This document shows positions 1 through 11,019 of a stretch of DNA of 64,000 nucleotides, one piece after another; position 1 is the first letter of the stretch; each line of letters opens with the position of its first letter. This DNA is from Durusdinium trenchii (lineage: Eukaryota > Sar > Dinophyceae > Suessiales > Symbiodiniaceae). The position numbers and the translations under genes were made by a program. Where the stretch lies: contig CAXAMN010015224.1 of NCBI GenBank assembly GCA_963970005.1, positions 1,031,553 through 1,095,552 on the forward strand, read 5' to 3'. The notes below the pieces were generated by a model that made no database searches, had not been told where the DNA came from, and worked only from the letters and a program-made list of their open reading frames with translations.

Positions 1-1300
1 AACTCAGCTTTATCAGAAAGATTGATCTTTAAGGAGCACAGCCTTGGAGAACTGCCGGGGGGTCTGTCTCAAACTTTAAATGCTTGTGTCTTGTGTCTCC
101 TTCTCTATCAGGTTGATGTGGGGTCACGTGTTTGTCGTGTGTTGACACCACGGCTTTGTGCTGATCGTTTTTGGAAGCTCTGCGACTGGGTGCAGGCCGC
201 GGCATCCAGGAATTTGCAGTTGCGCACCAGTGTGAAGGGGGAGAAGCAGGCCCTCACCTCCAGGGCACATGCAGGGGACGAAGCGAAGAGCAGAACCACA
301 TATATATATATATATTACACAGAACGACCACCCCTGGGGTGAAGAAACTCAACTTGTGAAAGTTAGGTGCCCACAAATCAGAAGTGGTAGTTAAAACACT
401 TACCCACTTGCGTAGAGTTGATGGTAGTCGTTGTCAAGCAACAGTTAGAGGAAGACCTTGTGAAAATGGGAATGACATGGAGTAAATGCCATGGATTGAT
501 GTGGAATGCACCCTATAATCATGTTCCAACAGGATCTTTGCAAATTGCTGGCACTTTCGTTCGCTACTACTACACTAGATCTTTTGGAAGCAGGGGTGTT
601 GAGAACAAGTACATCGGCACACTCTGAAGAGTAAACTCTTCCAACCATATTTGAGAACTCCCATGATCGCTCTGTCTTGGCCCATCCCCTTCTCGTGATT
701 CCTCCTTTTCTTTCCGACACTCCATGAATGTGGCAACTCACCAAAGTACGTGACTTTCTGCTAGAATCGTACCCATTCTCCAGCACAAACCATTTCCGCA
801 CCCTCCAAAAGCATTCCACCTGTCCCCCGATGCCCAAAGGCCCCAACCAAGCCTCAGACTCTCATGGCTTGGTTGGGGCCAAACATCCCCACCAACGCAC
901 CAACGAAGATGGCGGACACCGGCGAAACACTCGCCGGGTGGCCTCCTTTCCATGGTGCGTGATGGCCAAGCCATTCACATACAAATTCACCTCCGGAGAT
1001 GTGAATAGAACCAGTTTTGGAGAAGCGCCTGTTGCGGCCAGAATTCTGTGTGGTCCGTGGGGCTACACTGGACCAATTGATGTTCATGTCTTTGGAACCA
1101 TCGGTGATGTAACACTTGTTTGACAGTGCCTGGGGGGTTGTGTCTCGAGTCTCCAACCAGGGGAAGCCAAGCATGAACCCCAAACACCAAGGAGACGTCT
1201 ACTCTTAGTGTACCTTAAATGGTACCTCTTCATAGTAACCACAAGCTCTCACCTGGGTGTCAAGAGGAGCAGCAAATCACCAAGCATTGGTCAAATGACT
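1..1300. other. No gene seen
   Basis: No GC-rich, splice-bounded coding island is visible here. A short (TA)n tract lies near 299-316. Open frames are short and in AT-balanced DNA without codon bias. Confidence 0.5.
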
Positions 1301-1430
1301 GGTCCATGACATTCACCATATCAAGAATCTGGCCGAAGTTGACCTGTCTCGCCATGTCTCGCTTTCCTTCTTCCCCACCCATGTCGTCGTTCCGTCCGTC
1401 CGCCACGCCCGCGCCTGGACCTTCTCGGCC

Positions 1431-1556
1431 TGCTGCTCGGAACGGAGGAAGTACACGTTGCCCGAGCGCAAGGGGCGGCCTCGCAAGGACTGGCCTCATG
1501 GCGACCGGTCGAAGACACGTCGAGGCGGCGGTGACCGGTCGAATTCGGCGACGTGA
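1431..1556 (+). CDS. Possible exon, basic protein with AT-hook-like core
   Basis: A 42-codon open segment in a GC-rich island ends at TGA. It contains ERKGRPRKDW, in which the GRP core flanked by K/R resembles an AT-hook DNA-binding motif. Third positions are strongly G/C. No clear acceptor lies upstream. The minus strand of the same island is also open (1260-1559), so the strand is not settled. The AT-hook reading rests on one short motif and is weak. Confidence 0.3.
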   Translation, partial: CCSERRKYTLPERKGRPRKDWPHGDRSKTRRGGGDRSNSAT

Positions 1557-2174
1557 CACGCGTCAAGCACGTGCTGCGACGTGATCTGAAGCACGTGCTG
1601 CTGCATCTTTGACATCGGCATTTGGCAGATCGTATTTCTAGCATAGCCTCAGGGATGGTTTCAATGAAGAAAGACTTGAAGAAAGGCAAGCATTGAGCCC
1701 TATCACGACCACGGCAGACTTGAGCTGGACCCTTGCACCCAGAAGCGGCCCATCCTCTCCGTGCGATGCTTGGCGATCAAAACTTCCCGGTGATGTTGAG
1801 AACGGAAGTGCCCAACGTCTATGACATCTAGCCATGGCATGCCATGGCTATATAGGCAATGATAGGGAATTATAGTACTTCAAGTCTGTCCCATTACCAG
1901 TAACAATGGATGATGATGGTTTGTAAAGGCCTTTCTCAAAAATAGTGATCAGTGATAATTGTTCACCAACTGTTACGAGTAACCAAAGAGGAAACCCGGC
2001 TTCATCACTTCATCACTTCGTCTCTGGAACCGTCGGCACAAATGACTATCACTGTTGGTTAGAGTCGGTGGTGTCCATCTACTCGGCTGGAATCTATATC
2101 TATGTCAACTCACTATGTCGGCTCTTTCACCGCCTGCTTCCTTCTTCACCTTCTTTTCCGGGACGCCTCTAACT

Positions 2175-2367
2175 CTATAGGTGCAACGCAAAACGGGACC
2201 GGCATCCGGAGCGATAGGTGCATTCCAGGCGGCCCATGTCGGTGGAATAGGCCAACAAATCGGAGAAGCGCGCCGCCTGCATCGGCGCTCCGCCCAGCGA
2301 GTCGAAGTCCAGATCGGCGGACTCCTGGTGCGAGCGGAGCGCGGAGACCGCGGAGCGCCCTGTGTGA
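2175..2367 (-). CDS. Terminal or internal exon, unidentified protein
   Basis: The minus strand reads TTTTTCCAG then 64 codons to a TAG stop (2175-2177). The frame has strongly G/C third positions and includes HQESADLDFDSLGG and FSDLLAYSTDMGRLE, a normal soluble-protein composition. The other two frames give low-complexity Arg/Pro runs. The pyrimidine-rich acceptor just before 2367 supports the 5' boundary. If the stop is used this is a last exon; a cryptic donor before it cannot be excluded. Function not recognised. Confidence 0.6.
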
Positions 2368-2970
2368 CTGGAAAAAGACCCCCCGCAGACCGAGAATGGG
2401 GAAGAGTTATAGAGATATTCTTAGTGGGGATCTACTTTTCAATCTATTTGGGGGTCTATATATATATACACATAAATATATAATAGAGTTACATGGAACC
2501 TGATGGCACGGGCCTGGAAGGAAAAACATGCATACCTTTTAGCTTTGCACAACGTGCACGAACGTGCATCTTCATTCAGGATCCAAACATCCTGCCAAAA
2601 GCAGGTAGTCAGTCAACGGCTTCAAAGGATTCAGACTGGAGCAACGTACTCTTGAAGGAATTCTAAAGTATCCTGAAACATGACTTCCTTCAATGCAAGA
2701 CATTTCAAGACTCTTGGCTCAATTTTGATGCAGATAGAGTTGCCACACACTTGCTTCGGACTTTAAGCCAGGAGTTCTGAAGAGGGTATATACTGGATGC
2801 TCCCCATTGTTCACATGTGGATTCCTTCAACTGTTGCACTGCTGAAAGCTACCCCTTGTCTTCCTGATAATTTTTCAACTTCGAAACGATGAGCAATTTC
2901 TGTGCATGGGTTTCGAAAAGTGGGATAACTTGATAACCCAAGTCCAGTATACTCTCAACTTGCTTTGGAG

Positions 2971-3059
2971 CTTGGCGGCTTTGCTGATCCCACCTCCGCC
3001 AGCCAGTCACTGTTGCAGAGACATCGGCAGGCGCTCGAGACCATGGCAGAACGGCGCAG
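2971..3059 (+). CDS. Internal exon, helix-rich protein
   Basis: The sequence TTTGGAG is followed by an open frame giving GGFADPTSASQSLLQ and HRQALETMAERRR, then an AG|GTCAGA donor. The peptide looks like an amphipathic helix. The surrounding DNA is AT-richer and stop-rich. Both splice sites and the codon bias point to the plus strand. Partner exons could not be assigned. Confidence 0.55.
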
Positions 3060-4116
3060 GTCAGAGGCACTTGCAAGTCAATGACTAGGCCTAGGCCTTA
3101 GGTGTCTAAAGGTATCACTGCTTGGTGCCAGTCTCTGAGTTGCTTGGGGGCGCCCAAGCGGAGTGTCACTTATCCAAGTTCACAGCTTTAGAGGATGAAA
3201 CACTTGTGATTTGAACATGATTTGATTGTGATGATCAACTAACCCAGGTGGTTTGTCAGTTCTTTCTATGGGGGTTACTCGACTGCGCAACAGGCGGTGT
3301 TAGCAGTTGATGAGGTGACGCGAGGCAACAGTTCTGATTCCCGTTTCGCGAAACAAAAATTGAAAAAGTGTGCTGTGAATTTGGAGACATGTTACTTTGA
3401 TTACGGGATACGCAAAGGATTGTAAGACTTTCATGCCCTTACCCCACCTAAGTAGGTTAGGTGATCTTTCAGCTAGGCTGACATATGAGGTCACTTGGTA
3501 AGATTGTTTGCATGATTCAACTTTGTATATTTTTGGTTTGACGTTTGGCACTACAGTGAAAGTTCCAAGCTTTGGGGGTTGTTTTTTCCCCACCGATGAC
3601 ACCTCTCTCACGTGAACCCCGCAAATGGTTAACGGTTGCTAGACAGAAATGTGAGCCTCTATCGTAGGGATGCTTGCTATCACATGTTGCCTTGATCCTG
3701 ACAGCGATCCAACAGCAATAGCAAACCAGGGTATCAATCGTGCATGGTGCGGAGTTTGGCACGTGAAGCCCCAAGCAACCCCCAAACAAAACATGTCATG
3801 ACCTTTCCAAATGTCTTGGTTGACCAAAGCATATTCCCTTCATTATAAGGTGTCAGTACCAAAATGGACCACCATCACCTGTTCACGTGTGATCTGATCC
3901 AGGTTTTTTGTGAACTGTGAATCGTTGATTTGGGTGTGTCTTAAGATGGGGAGACCTCCACAAGACTCTAAGGAGTAAGGAAAATAGGCCAAAATCCATC
4001 GGGCTGGGATTCCCTAGTAGCAGACATACCCATTTGAAAGGGTGTTTCGGCGTTTGTGCAGCATGATACATCACCTGAGCGAACTTAAGGTCTAAGAAAA
4101 ACGTGCCAAAATTCAA
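3060..4116. other. No gene seen
   Basis: No coding island with codon bias and splice sites is visible. Confidence 0.45.
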
Positions 4117-4268
4117 CAGTGTAAGTTTGGCGTAGGTTTGGTGTAAACTTACACCCTGCAAGTGTAAGTTTACATCCCCGACCGTGTAAGTTTGCATCCC
4201 TGACATTACGCCCCTACAAGTGTAAGTTTACACCCCTGACAGTGTAAGTTTACATCAAACTTACGCCT
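4117..4268. repeat. Degenerate cluster of GTGTAAGTTTACA units
   Basis: At least five near-copies of GTGTAAGTTTACA, each usually followed by YCCCYGAC, sit about 20-35 bp apart. The core contains the palindrome TGTAAACTTACA, so copies can be read in either direction and the cluster could fold into alternative hairpins. Confidence 0.8.
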
Positions 4269-5273
4269 AGCAGTGCGCAAAGTTACACTTCTATAAATGC
4301 AGTATTTCGACATGCACCAGGGTGGGTCATTCAGGGACAGTCTCTTCATCGAAAAGGTGTCAGCTTCATGCGCCTTCTCAGCCTTCTCACTCGATCCTGT
4401 CAGCTGACGTTCATCCTTTCCGCGGAGTTCGTGAAAACGAATCGATTCCGTCTGGATCCACCTTCTGAGGTACGGAGACCCATTTTGGGGCGGAGATGTT
4501 CGTGGCTACCACCGGTTCGGTGGGACAGGTTGGGTGAGTGGGTCGGGGTCTGTGGATCGAACCGAACGCCGAGATCGAACCGAACGTCTTTTTTTTTTTT
4601 TCTCGCGACCATTCTGGTTACAGTGGACCATGCCTTATTTCTCTGGTAGGTCACATGTATTCAGAATACATACTTAACTCAGTTGCCCTGCAAAAAGTCA
4701 ACCAGTGTGTTTCTTTGTTCTTGACCTGTTTGGGGACATTGTCTCTATTTTGTGGGGGCAACTAAATACATTCACCGTAGAAACAAGGATAGCTCTAATC
4801 TACCTGGTCAACAATTTCTTCCTCGCAAAAACGCAGGGCAAAGTTGCATAAACCTGCCTTGTCTTCTTAATCCAGTCTGAGGAGACAAATGACAAACGAC
4901 CATGGCTTGAGTGCTTCGATTCGCTTTGCCACCTAAGGTCAAGGCAACTCGACCTCAGGCCACCTAAGGCCAAGGGTTTCCACCACAAAAAGTCTTTCCA
5001 GCTCGACTTGAGGAGAAGAACATGTTGAATTGCAGGTCTCTTCAATTTCGTATGTTGCAGCTTGCATGATCACCTATGATCCATGACGATTCCGGGAGTT
5101 GATTGGTTAGATATGATACAGTAACATCTTTAACAACACCAAGGCTACATTATGAACAGCCTCATGTTCTGGCAAAACTGCTTCACTTTGACTCAGTGTG
5201 GCTGGTCAAAACAGGCGTTGCTGCTGTTGGACTTGGAATCTGGATAATCTGGTCTATATTTACCACCGCCATT

Positions 5274-5299
5274 GGGGATTGTGCCATCTACTCTGAAAT
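5274..5299. repeat. Solo end of fold-back family C
   Basis: The segment reads GGGATTGTGCCATC then TACTCTGAAAT. It is the reverse complement of the terminal sequence of the complete element at 7278-7369. No opposite end was found nearby, so this is a fragment or solo terminus. Confidence 0.6.
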
Positions 5300-5826
5300 G
5301 ACCGAATGATTGTACCTGTACCCGTCCAACTTGGTCTCATGTGGTAAAACCAAAGGACACCAACAAAGGAACCAGAAGATAATCTATATAGATTCCATGT
5401 GCACAAGTGTCCATAACACTATCGACATGAAGACATCTCGGATGAGGGTTGCCTGGCAATTTGCACCCGTCCATACACTTCCGCTATCTCCTTTCAGGAT
5501 GAAACCGCGGTTTGAACCATTGAGTGATGGGATATTTCCACTGGTCATGCTGTCAGAGTCTTCAGAAACGCAACGACGTACATGTCCTGCTGTTTTCATT
5601 CGCTCAGCGTCTTTGGAACTGACAAGAACGGTGTGCACCTGAGATGAATGTGTTTTCCACCGGTCATCTTTACTGGTTATCCATCAACGGAAATCAATCG
5701 CCCCAAAAGACCGTCCCGTGGATGGACGATCAACGTTTTCCTCCGGCATGCCGCTATCAGATTATATGCAATCCAGGTCTATTCACGACAAGAGTTGCAT
5801 AAAGGGTCCAAAAATATCCAAAAGGG

Positions 5827-5848
5827 CTAGCTAGCTAGCTAGCTAGCT
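5827..5848. repeat. (CTAG)n microsatellite
   Basis: Five and a half CTAG units. They lie just upstream of the predicted acceptor at 5860. Confidence 0.95.
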
Positions 5849-5860
5849 GAACCTTGACAG

Positions 5861-5945
5861 CTCGGTCTTGTCGGTCCCTTGCTCCGATTCCGTTCGCCGC
5901 CTGCCCAGCCCAATGTTGTCCCCCGCCCGGCCCCCGGCCCCCCAC
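5861..5945 (+). CDS. Internal exon, Pro/Ser-rich
   Basis: The acceptor ACCTTGACAG is followed by a frame reading SVLSVPCSDSVRRLPSP and MLSPARPPAPH, then the donor CAC|GTGAGC. Third positions are almost all G/C. The region is rich in Pro and Ser and probably disordered. An alternative donor (CCG|GTGAGC) lies 12 bp downstream. One further plus frame is also open, so confidence is moderate. Confidence 0.5.
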
Positions 5946-6808
5946 GTGAGCCTGCCGGTGAGCCCTGCGGCGAAAACATGTCACAAGAGAAATCATTTCT
6001 GGAGAATGACTTCTGTCAGTCTCAGACTGCATGCAACAAAATGAATCATGTCACACGATGTCGTCATTTCTGGAGGTGTCTTGACCTTTCCGCCCGCATT
6101 AGGACACATCAACAAGTATTGAATTTCCAACTGAAAAACAATAATCACCGCATGGGAATAACGTCACATCATAAGCAAACAAGTCACGTCAAAGATCTTG
6201 AAGCACCATGGGTGCACTGTTTAGGCAGCAATCATCTTATATAATCTATGTAATATATGGGTGTATATATATATGGGTATCAAACAAACACTTATGCGGA
6301 GCACTTTTTGTCGCAAACTGCACATGTTGTCTATGTTTCATTTGGACGAAATGACATAGACCTCCGTCTTCTGGAAGAGGCACACCTTGTTTACCAAGTG
6401 GTTGTAACACTTAATCTGTTGGGGGAGTGCGAAAAGAAACCCCATGAGAGAAAAGAACACTTAAACATGGAGCTTAGGCAATGCGAAGTGCCTCAAACTC
6501 CAAACAATTTCAAGACCCCATCTCTGATTCGGTTTCAATCACTTTCCCTATTCAAAACATGTTCAACAAAATCTGAACTTTTCTCCACCATTCTCCACCC
6601 ATCCGTTTCAGTAGGGAAAACTTACCCAAAACAAGGCTAAAAGTTGGCGACTGGTTAGACTTTCAGGATTTTCAGGGACCCTGTATATACTGTGGCAGTT
6701 CTGACAAGAAAATATTACAAATCCTCTCACACACACCCAATGAGCAACAAACACACACACACACGGCTTAGGATTGGGACATGTAGCAATTCTGATTCGG
6801 TCATGGGC

Positions 6809-7096
6809 TCAAACTTTCATGCTGAAAGCTCGGTCAGGTGTCAACACGAGGGAAACACAGTCGTTTTGAGAGGCTCTGCCCATTCCAAAGGCTCGCCGGG
6901 CTCGGCGGAATTTCAACATGGGATTCCACAGGTGGAATTGAGTGGAGTTCATGGCAGGGACCCGCAACTGATCGAGCCGCCGAGGATTGTAGTCAATGCT
7001 TCGATTCATCAGCAGCCTGTGGCCTGCGCTCAGAAAGGCTTCAAATGTCCAGGTACCATGTCCAGCTCGAATTATCGGGTTTCCATGGGTTTCCAT
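6809..7096 (-). CDS. Possible exon or coding relic
   Basis: The minus frame includes GHRLLMNRSIDYNPRRLDQL and FHLWNPMLKFRRARRAFGMG, which look like normal protein. A plausible acceptor (GCGCAG) lies near 7028, but no convincing donor was found. Two plus frames are open across the same bases. The limits given are those of the open frame, not of an exon. Confidence 0.35.
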   Translation of the reverse strand: METHGNPIIRAGHGTWTFEAFLSAGHRLLMNRSIDYNPRRLDQLRVPAMNSTQFHLWNPMLKFRRARRAFGMGRASQNDCVSLVLTPDRAFSMKV

Positions 7097-7277
7097 TGAA
7101 ACGACGGGTCTTGCAAGTCGTCCCGCCCTTTGCGGCCTTCAGCAATCCGCGATCAATGCCTGAAGAACAGGACTTGGAGGTTTTATGGGAGGACTGAGAA
7201 CGCGACCAAATGGTTGAATCACACATGGCCAGGGATATTTGTCCAAGTCTTGCCATGAATCACATGAGCTACATGTA

Positions 7278-7369
7278 GGTTTCAGAGTAGATGGCACAAC
7301 CCCCGAGATGATCGTTTAGATGGGGCTCCGTACAAACGTTCTTGGGATTGCGCAATCTACTCTGAAACC
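7278..7369. mobile_element. Fold-back (MITE-like) element, family C
   Basis: The 92-bp element starts with GGTTTCAGAGTAGATGGCAC and ends with the reverse complement of GGTTTCAGAGTAGATTGCGC, giving terminal inverted repeats of about 26 bp with few mismatches. No ORF is inside. Related ends occur at 5274-5299, 13468-13517 and 40705-40730. A target-site duplication was not clear. A non-autonomous transposon is the simplest reading. Confidence 0.8.
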
Positions 7370-8188
7370 ACTGTATTTGAGGTTTGTTTTTCAAGCATGT
7401 CAGGCCAACATGGTTCTTCATTGCTGAGTTTGTATTATTGCAAATAAAAAATAATCGGTTCTTGAGGCTTAAAAACCTGGAACTGGCTGTGGCGAAAGCA
7501 CCGGCTGGTCGCCAAGACCATGAACTCCACCCGATCCGTTCCAAGAATTCTGCAATAAAAGTGGAACCACATACACTGATTCATCAGAACTCGGCACCCA
7601 AACCCACCTGAATCTTCAACCAACAACTTCCAAAAGAGCTTCCGCACTTGCAACATGATTTGTACCCAGGAAGGTGTGCTAACTCCGGACAATGTATCAT
7701 CTTGGAACCTCTACAACCTCCGTATTCTGACTGCTAGCATGTTTGCCACCAAATTTGTGGGCAGTTCAAATACACTCTAGTGAAAACTCCGATTTCGACA
7801 AGACACTGTCTTTCGAGCGGTTATTGAGTGTGACCAAATGAAATCGTATACATTTGGGCGTGTTCTGTCTGTTCACGTTAAATTCCGAAAGACTCAAACA
7901 AACGCCACAATGTATCATCTCATCCCAACCTATGCGGCATTGGTCCTTCTCTTCGTGAACTTGACACATGTCAGCACACCTTTCCACATGTTTCTGGTTT
8001 CTGTAGACTAAATCCACGAATCCATCACATGATTTGACGCCTTCTCCACACCGGCTCCAAACAACACAAAATCAACCCTTCCAATGTGACTCCAGGAAAT
8101 TCATAGAGCATTATAGGACGACCCTAGCCATAAACTTAGATAAATAAAGGCCCTTCCAATTCCTGCCACGGTCTGCGGCGCCTGCCAG

Positions 8189-8255
8189 CAAGGTTTCCCA
8201 GGCGGCCATCGTCGCCACGCACGCCTTGATCGTCTCCAACGGCCTGAGCGACCAG
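8189..8255 (+). CDS. Small internal exon
   Basis: The acceptor CTGCCAG is followed by a frame reading KVSQAAIVATHALIVSNGLS and then DQ, ending CAG|GTTTGC. Codons end almost only in G or C (GCC ATC GTC GCC ACG CAC GCC). The frame is also open upstream (LPRSAAPAS), so the acceptor could lie further 5'. It encodes a hydrophobic, Ala-rich helix of unknown function. Confidence 0.55.
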
Positions 8256-8746
8256 GTTTGCCGAAACCGTTTGAGAGCCTGTGGTTCTTCAACCTTTGAA
8301 GACCGCTGAATGATGGGCTTAACGTGAAGAAAAACCCTTCACACCAGAATTGTTTATGTTCAAGGGCTCGTTCTGTTGATGGTGTTGCTTGTTCTTCTTT
8401 GCTTTGGGGCAACAAATCAAGCATCGGCCGGGCGGTCGATACATAGTCTATTCACACTTGTATAATCAATCTGATACTGGGTTTCGTTGAGACTGCGGTG
8501 GAATGTGCAACGTCCAAAACAAAATAAATCAATCCAACTGGTGACCCATCCCCTTGCACTTGCGAAAGGCTAGTGCGCGGAATCTTACATGAAATGTGGA
8601 TCATTGGAAGGCTCTTGGCTGGGCTCTTTTGGCTTGACCAATTGGACTTGAGAGAGGAGGGGGTGAACGAAAGGTAGCAGGCAATCACAAGTAACCCTGG
8701 TAGAAGTCCACGACGGCGTGAACCGGCGCAGGGGGGATTTGATCCA

Positions 8747-8769
8747 GGGGGGGGGGGGCCCCCCCCCCC
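8747..8769. repeat. G12C11 palindrome
   Basis: Twelve G are followed directly by eleven C. The tract is a perfect hairpin and each strand could also form four-stranded G structures. Length is likely polymorphic and prone to assembly error. Confidence 0.9.
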
Positions 8770-9375
8770 GACGAACAGAATCAACTCTTACAGGACCAAA
8801 TTCAATGCACAATCCCAACTCCTGATTGTAATACATTTTTACTAAAGCAAGGAGAACTCAGGTAGCTCAAGCTACCTTTCGTGACAATGGGGAGAAATCA
8901 TGAAACAAGTACGGAACCGATATGTCCATATAAAACTCCCACATGGGAACCCACCATCTTCAGCTTTCGACCTTCTGAACTGGCGGTCGAAAGAAGCCTG
9001 CAAAGAGAGTTTATCATGGGATGCACAAATTCAAACCTGCAAGAACCCCTCAACAAACACCCAACATACACAACCCAAATCGTGAAACCAACGCCAAATC
9101 CTTTTGCATTGACCAACAACTTCTAGATATCAAACCGGGACCCAGTAGACCGATACCGGCGGCTCCGGTGGGATCTATGTGATCAACCCAGAAAACCAAG
9201 GACACATCGGATAGGTGATATTGCCTCACTTATCACTGCCGTCGCGACAGAGGCATTTTGGTCACTTGAATCACTATCAACTATCTACCAAGGAAACCCT
9301 CTGCCTCTGATCCAACGGCGCCCGTTATGCAGACCTCCACAACCCCTTCTTCGACTGCGCGGTCGATTTCCTTGG

Positions 9376-9975
9376 TTACTCCGTGAACCGCAAATGCAGG
9401 TGAGGAAAAGGGTTTCCACACCCGGCGATCGCAGCCCAAGCTTTGCTGGCTGTTGCCTCACGCCCATTCCGCCAAGAATTCCTGCGTCCTCGGCCACGAT
9501 CCTGGGCCATCAGTGGCCATACAAAATTTGAATGCGAGCACAGATCCTCAAGCTTTCTCCCCAACACCACATGCACAGCTCCAGCCCGCACTCCCATCTT
9601 GCCCTGGGCAGTCTTCACGTGCCTAACCACAGCAGCTCCTGAGGCGAGCCAACTGTGCCTCTCTTGGCAGTTGGGCAAATTTGGAAGACATATAGTCCGC
9701 AACCACGGCAGCTGTCTCAGTGGTAGATCCTTTCGCCAGTTCCACCTTCACTTCTCTCGTTTTTGCCCTCTTCTTCTCCAGTGGTCTGTCTCAGGCAATG
9801 AGTTGCACCGCTGTCCCTCAGGTGCCTCCGTGATGAGCGCCTGGACCTCACCTCCAGCGGCCGCTGGCTTCTTCTCCGGATGCCTCCTTCCAGCTCTCTT
9901 CATTGGCCTTGCCATCCAGCTCCTCTTTCTCCACTTGCTTGACCGCAGGCGCTGCTCCAGCAGCAATATCACCAG
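9376..9975 (-). pseudogene. Frameshifted minus-strand coding relic
   Basis: Four successive minus-strand segments look coding but lie in shifting frames. The first has KQVEKEELDGKANEESWKEA; the second VQALITEAPEG; the third TETAAVVADYMSSKFAQLPR then EAQLARLR; the fourth GKMGVRAGAVHVVLGRKLED. The gaps between segments (about 0-30 bp) are too short for introns, so small indels in a once-continuous reading frame are the best explanation. The first segment does end at a donor-like AG|GTGAGG, so a mixture of exon and decay is possible. Lys/Glu-rich; family not recognised. Confidence 0.55.
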
Positions 9976-10071
9976 GTTAATAACCCCCCCCAGAAGGTCT
10001 GTTACTTGAGGTAAGCAAAAAATGAAGTTCATGTCTTTTTTGGGGGATCAATCAGGAGAGGTCACTGATAC

Positions 10072-10195
10072 TAAATCTCTTCATGAGGAGAGGCGCCAAA
10101 GATTAAATCTCTTCTTGAGGAGGGATCCCCACCACTATACCTCTTCACGAGGAGGGGCCCCTATGTGGTGGAAGTCTCCATGAGGAAGGGTCAGG
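10072..10195. repeat. Four degenerate CTCTTCATGAGGAG units
   Basis: Units CTCTTCATGAGGAGAGGCGC, CTCTTCTTGAGGAGGGATCC, CTCTTCACGAGGAGGGGCCC and TCTCCATGAGGAAGGG follow at about 30-40 bp. Each is nearly palindromic around TCATGA and is followed by a second small palindrome (GGCGCC, GGATCC, GGGCCC). Flanks are non-coding. Confidence 0.75.
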
Positions 10196-10950
10196 AGATG
10201 CTACGAAGGTGGAGGAAAAAGATTGGGATGAACTTATTGGACAGTACAATTGGGGCGCTCTTAGAACCTTTTTGGTGGTGGTTTGATTAGTAAATTGAGT
10301 AGGTAATTAATTACCGAACATGTAAAAAATGCTGTTTTGGGACTGGTTTTTGGATTCTGGGCGATTTGGGGTGGTCTGTGGCCAGATCAAGAGCAATGAA
10401 ATTTTTATGAAGAGATATGCCAAAGATTGCCAAAGCTATGAGCCAACCATGAGCCAGCAGCAGCAACATGATTGATTAGTTGTGTGTCATTGGAATATTG
10501 GAGTTCTGAGCCCCCACATGGAAGGTCAACACCATCAACAAGGTCTGAGGTACCATATGATGAGGGACTGGTGGAAGGCAGTCAGCTTTCGAAAAAATCC
10601 AACAAAATGGTGGACCAAACTAATTCGGGTGGTCAGCGTCCAAAATTTTGCGTTGGGCCAATAGGTTTATTACAAAACATCTATTATTGGAGGCCCTGAG
10701 GCAGACCAAATTACTTGGGTGAGTTATGAATCCTGGGTTTCCAATATGAAGAAACGACATAAATTAAAGTACAAAAGACAGAAGTTCTCCCAAGCAACAA
10801 GACAACAAGGGAGAACCTTGTATAGAGGATGCTGCTGAAAAGATCAGGAACCGCTTAGAGAGCGAGGGCATATGTAAAAACAGCGTCCACAAACGATGCG
10901 TTCACAAAAAGTGCTTTTCAGGAGTTGTGAAGCACGCAACAACATGCACT
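10196..10950. other. No gene seen
   Basis: AT-rich DNA with short open frames only; no codon bias. Confidence 0.45.
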
Positions 10951-10959
10951 TCTCCTTTC

Positions 10960-11019
10960 AATCAGGAGCTTGGGCTCCACGCAACTCCGCTCCCACACGC
11001 TGCGGAGCCGGCGGAGAAC
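10960..11019 (-). CDS. Small exon, Arg-rich
   Basis: After CTGCTCAG on the minus strand the frame reads VLRRLRSVWERSCVEPKLL, with 17 of 19 third positions G or C. The 3' boundary is uncertain: no canonical GT fits well, and a GA or GC donor would be needed near 10960. The plus strand is open too but with weaker codon bias. Confidence 0.45.
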
